From Gammaproteobacteria bacterium (GTDB lineage Bacteria; Pseudomonadota; Gammaproteobacteria; Steroidobacterales; Steroidobacteraceae), in NCBI GenBank assembly GCA_028293775.1, contig JAQGOD010000200.1, positions 1-5,046 of the forward strand: 5,046 bases of DNA, in the 5' to 3' direction. The position numbers and the translations under genes are program-made. Below, in pieces: positions 4,305-5,046 of this stretch. Under the pieces are notes generated by a model, which was not told where the DNA came from, searched no databases, and worked only from the letters and a program-made list of their open reading frames with translations. How positions within the stretch are numbered: the stretch's first letter is position 1; every line of letters begins with the position of its first letter.

Positions 4305-4625
4305 CTACTCCGTCACGTATTGGGCAATGATGCCGGTGATCTGCACCACGGCGGCGGTGACGGCCGCAATCTGCTTTTCCGGATTGTCGATCGGCCGATT
4401 GTTGCAAATCGAGACCAGCGTGGCCTTGGCGGAAGCATAGGACGCCTTGGCGCCACGGTTCGCCCGCGGTGCGAGTTCAGCGAACTGGGCATCCATGCTC
4501 GATAGGTTGTTGCATGCGGCGTCGATGCCCTGGGCGGCAACGCCGCGTGCGGTGTTCTTCTGTTCTTCGGTGCAGCCGGCGATGACAACAGCCATCGCGG
4601 CCACAAGCGCGAGCTTGCGGATCAT
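4305..4625 (-). CDS. small lipoprotein, probably outer-membrane (106 aa)
   Basis: The N-terminus MIRKLALVAAMAVVIAGC is a textbook lipoprotein signal: Arg3-Lys4, a hydrophobic core, and lipobox I15-A16-G17-C18. Thr19 at position +2, not Asp, predicts sorting to the outer membrane by the Lol rule. The mature part is helical, with Cys38 and Cys74 in similar contexts (AACNNL and SICNNR) that may form a disulfide, and an Ala/Val-rich end (QIAAVTAAVVQITGIIAQY). AAAGGT lies eight bases upstream of the ATG. No function is recognised. Its place among membrane proteins near a candidate wall hydrolase allows a spanin-like or envelope-accessory role (inference). Confidence 0.8.
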   Translation of the reverse strand: MIRKLALVAAMAVVIAGCTEEQKNTARGVAAQGIDAACNNLSSMDAQFAELAPRANRGAKASYASAKATLVSICNNRPIDNPEKQIAAVTAAVVQITGIIAQYVTE

Positions 4626-4653
4626 GGTTCTACCTTTGATGATTTTGGGGATT

Positions 4654-4673
4654 GCCGCGATATCGCTCGCGGC
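4654..4673. repeat. inverted repeat between the 119-aa and lipoprotein genes
   Basis: GCCGCG (4654-4659) and CGCGGC (4668-4673) can pair around an eight-base loop. An overlapping perfect palindrome, GCGATATCGC (4657-4666), is an alternative fold. It occupies the only long gap (58 bases) inside the minus-strand operon. There is no T-run on either side, so it looks more like an RNA stem affecting stability or a binding site than a terminator. Confidence 0.35.
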
Positions 4674-4683
4674 GGGGCGAACT

Positions 4684-5043
4684 TTATGGTTTTTGCGGCT
4701 CGGTCGTCGTCACCGTAGATGCATCGGTAACGGTCGTGGTCGTACTGACGGGTGAAGCGGGTTGTGTCGGCGTTGGATCGAGTGCGATCTTACGCAGTGC
4801 ATCGCTGTTGCCACTCATATCCTTCGATCCTGGGAAGTAATAGGTGTAGACGTCCTTCAGCGAGCCGGTGAGCACGCCGATGACGACGGTCACGACCGAC
4901 AGGATCTCACCTTTGATGTCGCGCGGCCCATAGATCAAAACCAAGAACGCGAGAAAAACAAAAACAACGATGCCCAGGGCAAGGAATCCCTGAATATCAG
5001 GAAGCCAGAATGGCCGCGTATCCTTCTCTTTTGCAGCATCCAT
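4684..5043 (-). CDS. two-helix membrane protein, possible holin-like (119 aa)
   Basis: Two hydrophobic helices are visible, about residues 19-38 (FLALGIVVFVFLAFLVLIYG) and 46-64, separated by RDIKGE. Then comes a motif DVYTYYFPGSKDMSGNS followed by a Lys (about 64-85). Many phage-associated membrane proteins carry a similar Y-Y-F-G-S-S-x-G-S-x-x-K end after their last helix, and some are called holin-like. The match here is partial, so the role is tentative. The last 30 residues are a Thr/Pro/Ser-rich tail. Both ends are probably cytoplasmic. The start lies three bases from the window edge, so its ribosome-binding site and promoter cannot be seen. Confidence 0.75.
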   Translation of the reverse strand: MDAAKEKDTRPFWLPDIQGFLALGIVVFVFLAFLVLIYGPRDIKGEILSVVTVVIGVLTGSLKDVYTYYFPGSKDMSGNSDALRKIALDPTPTQPASPVSTTTTVTDASTVTTTEPQKP

Positions 5044-5046
5044 AAA

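Noticed and set aside
1..5046. CRISPR array, tRNA, insertion sequence or attachment site
   Set aside because: No regularly spaced repeats, tRNA-like cloverleaf, transposase frame or terminal inverted repeats with target duplication were seen. The repeats at 55-609 are tied to gene starts and are not regularly spaced.

Overview
The window looks like accessory DNA from a Rhizobiales alphaproteobacterium, most like Bradyrhizobium and its relatives. This rests on high GC over most of the window, small rhizobial protein families recognised by eye, and a match to the alphaproteobacterial EcfG stress-promoter consensus. It carries no rRNA, tRNA, CRISPR array, transposase or integrase. Almost every gene is short (18 to 181 codons) and most encode proteins of unknown function. 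Family assignments come from memory of the families; no search was run.

Left block, plus strand, 1-956: a compact run of very small genes. It holds a possible 18-codon ORF at the edge, an 88-aa protein, a 77-aa protein, a 30-aa single-helix membrane peptide, and an 87-aa protein whose start overlaps the peptide's stop (ATGA). The first half is visibly more AT-rich than the rest. A short repeated sequence, CGGTTGAGAGGAT plus a purine run ending in ATGAGC, supplies the ribosome-binding site and first two codons at three successive starts. A fourth fragment lies at the window edge. This is the most unusual sequence pattern here.

Middle, 957-1790, plus strand: about 330 bases without a gene hold weak terminator-like hairpins and a match to the EcfG (general stress response) promoter consensus, GGAAC-N16-CGTT. 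The promoter lies just upstream of a strong ribosome-binding site and two small membrane-protein genes (56 and 104 aa). A strong terminator-like hairpin sits inside the second gene.

Right block, minus strand, 5043 down to 1927: eight tightly packed genes read as one operon, entering from beyond the right edge. In order they encode a two-helix membrane protein, an outer-membrane-type lipoprotein, an Ala-rich protein, a coiled-coil protein with a C-terminal membrane anchor, a secreted Cys/His protein that could be a papain-fold hydrolase, a secreted Cys-rich protein, a DUF6527-like CPHC protein and a 71-aa protein. Most are directed to the envelope and several resemble families common in rhizobial prophages. 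The block is best read as the accessory or lysis-proximal end of a prophage or prophage remnant, but no structural phage gene lies in the window to prove it. It converges with the plus-strand genes on a 136-base gap at 1791-1926 with no convincing terminator.
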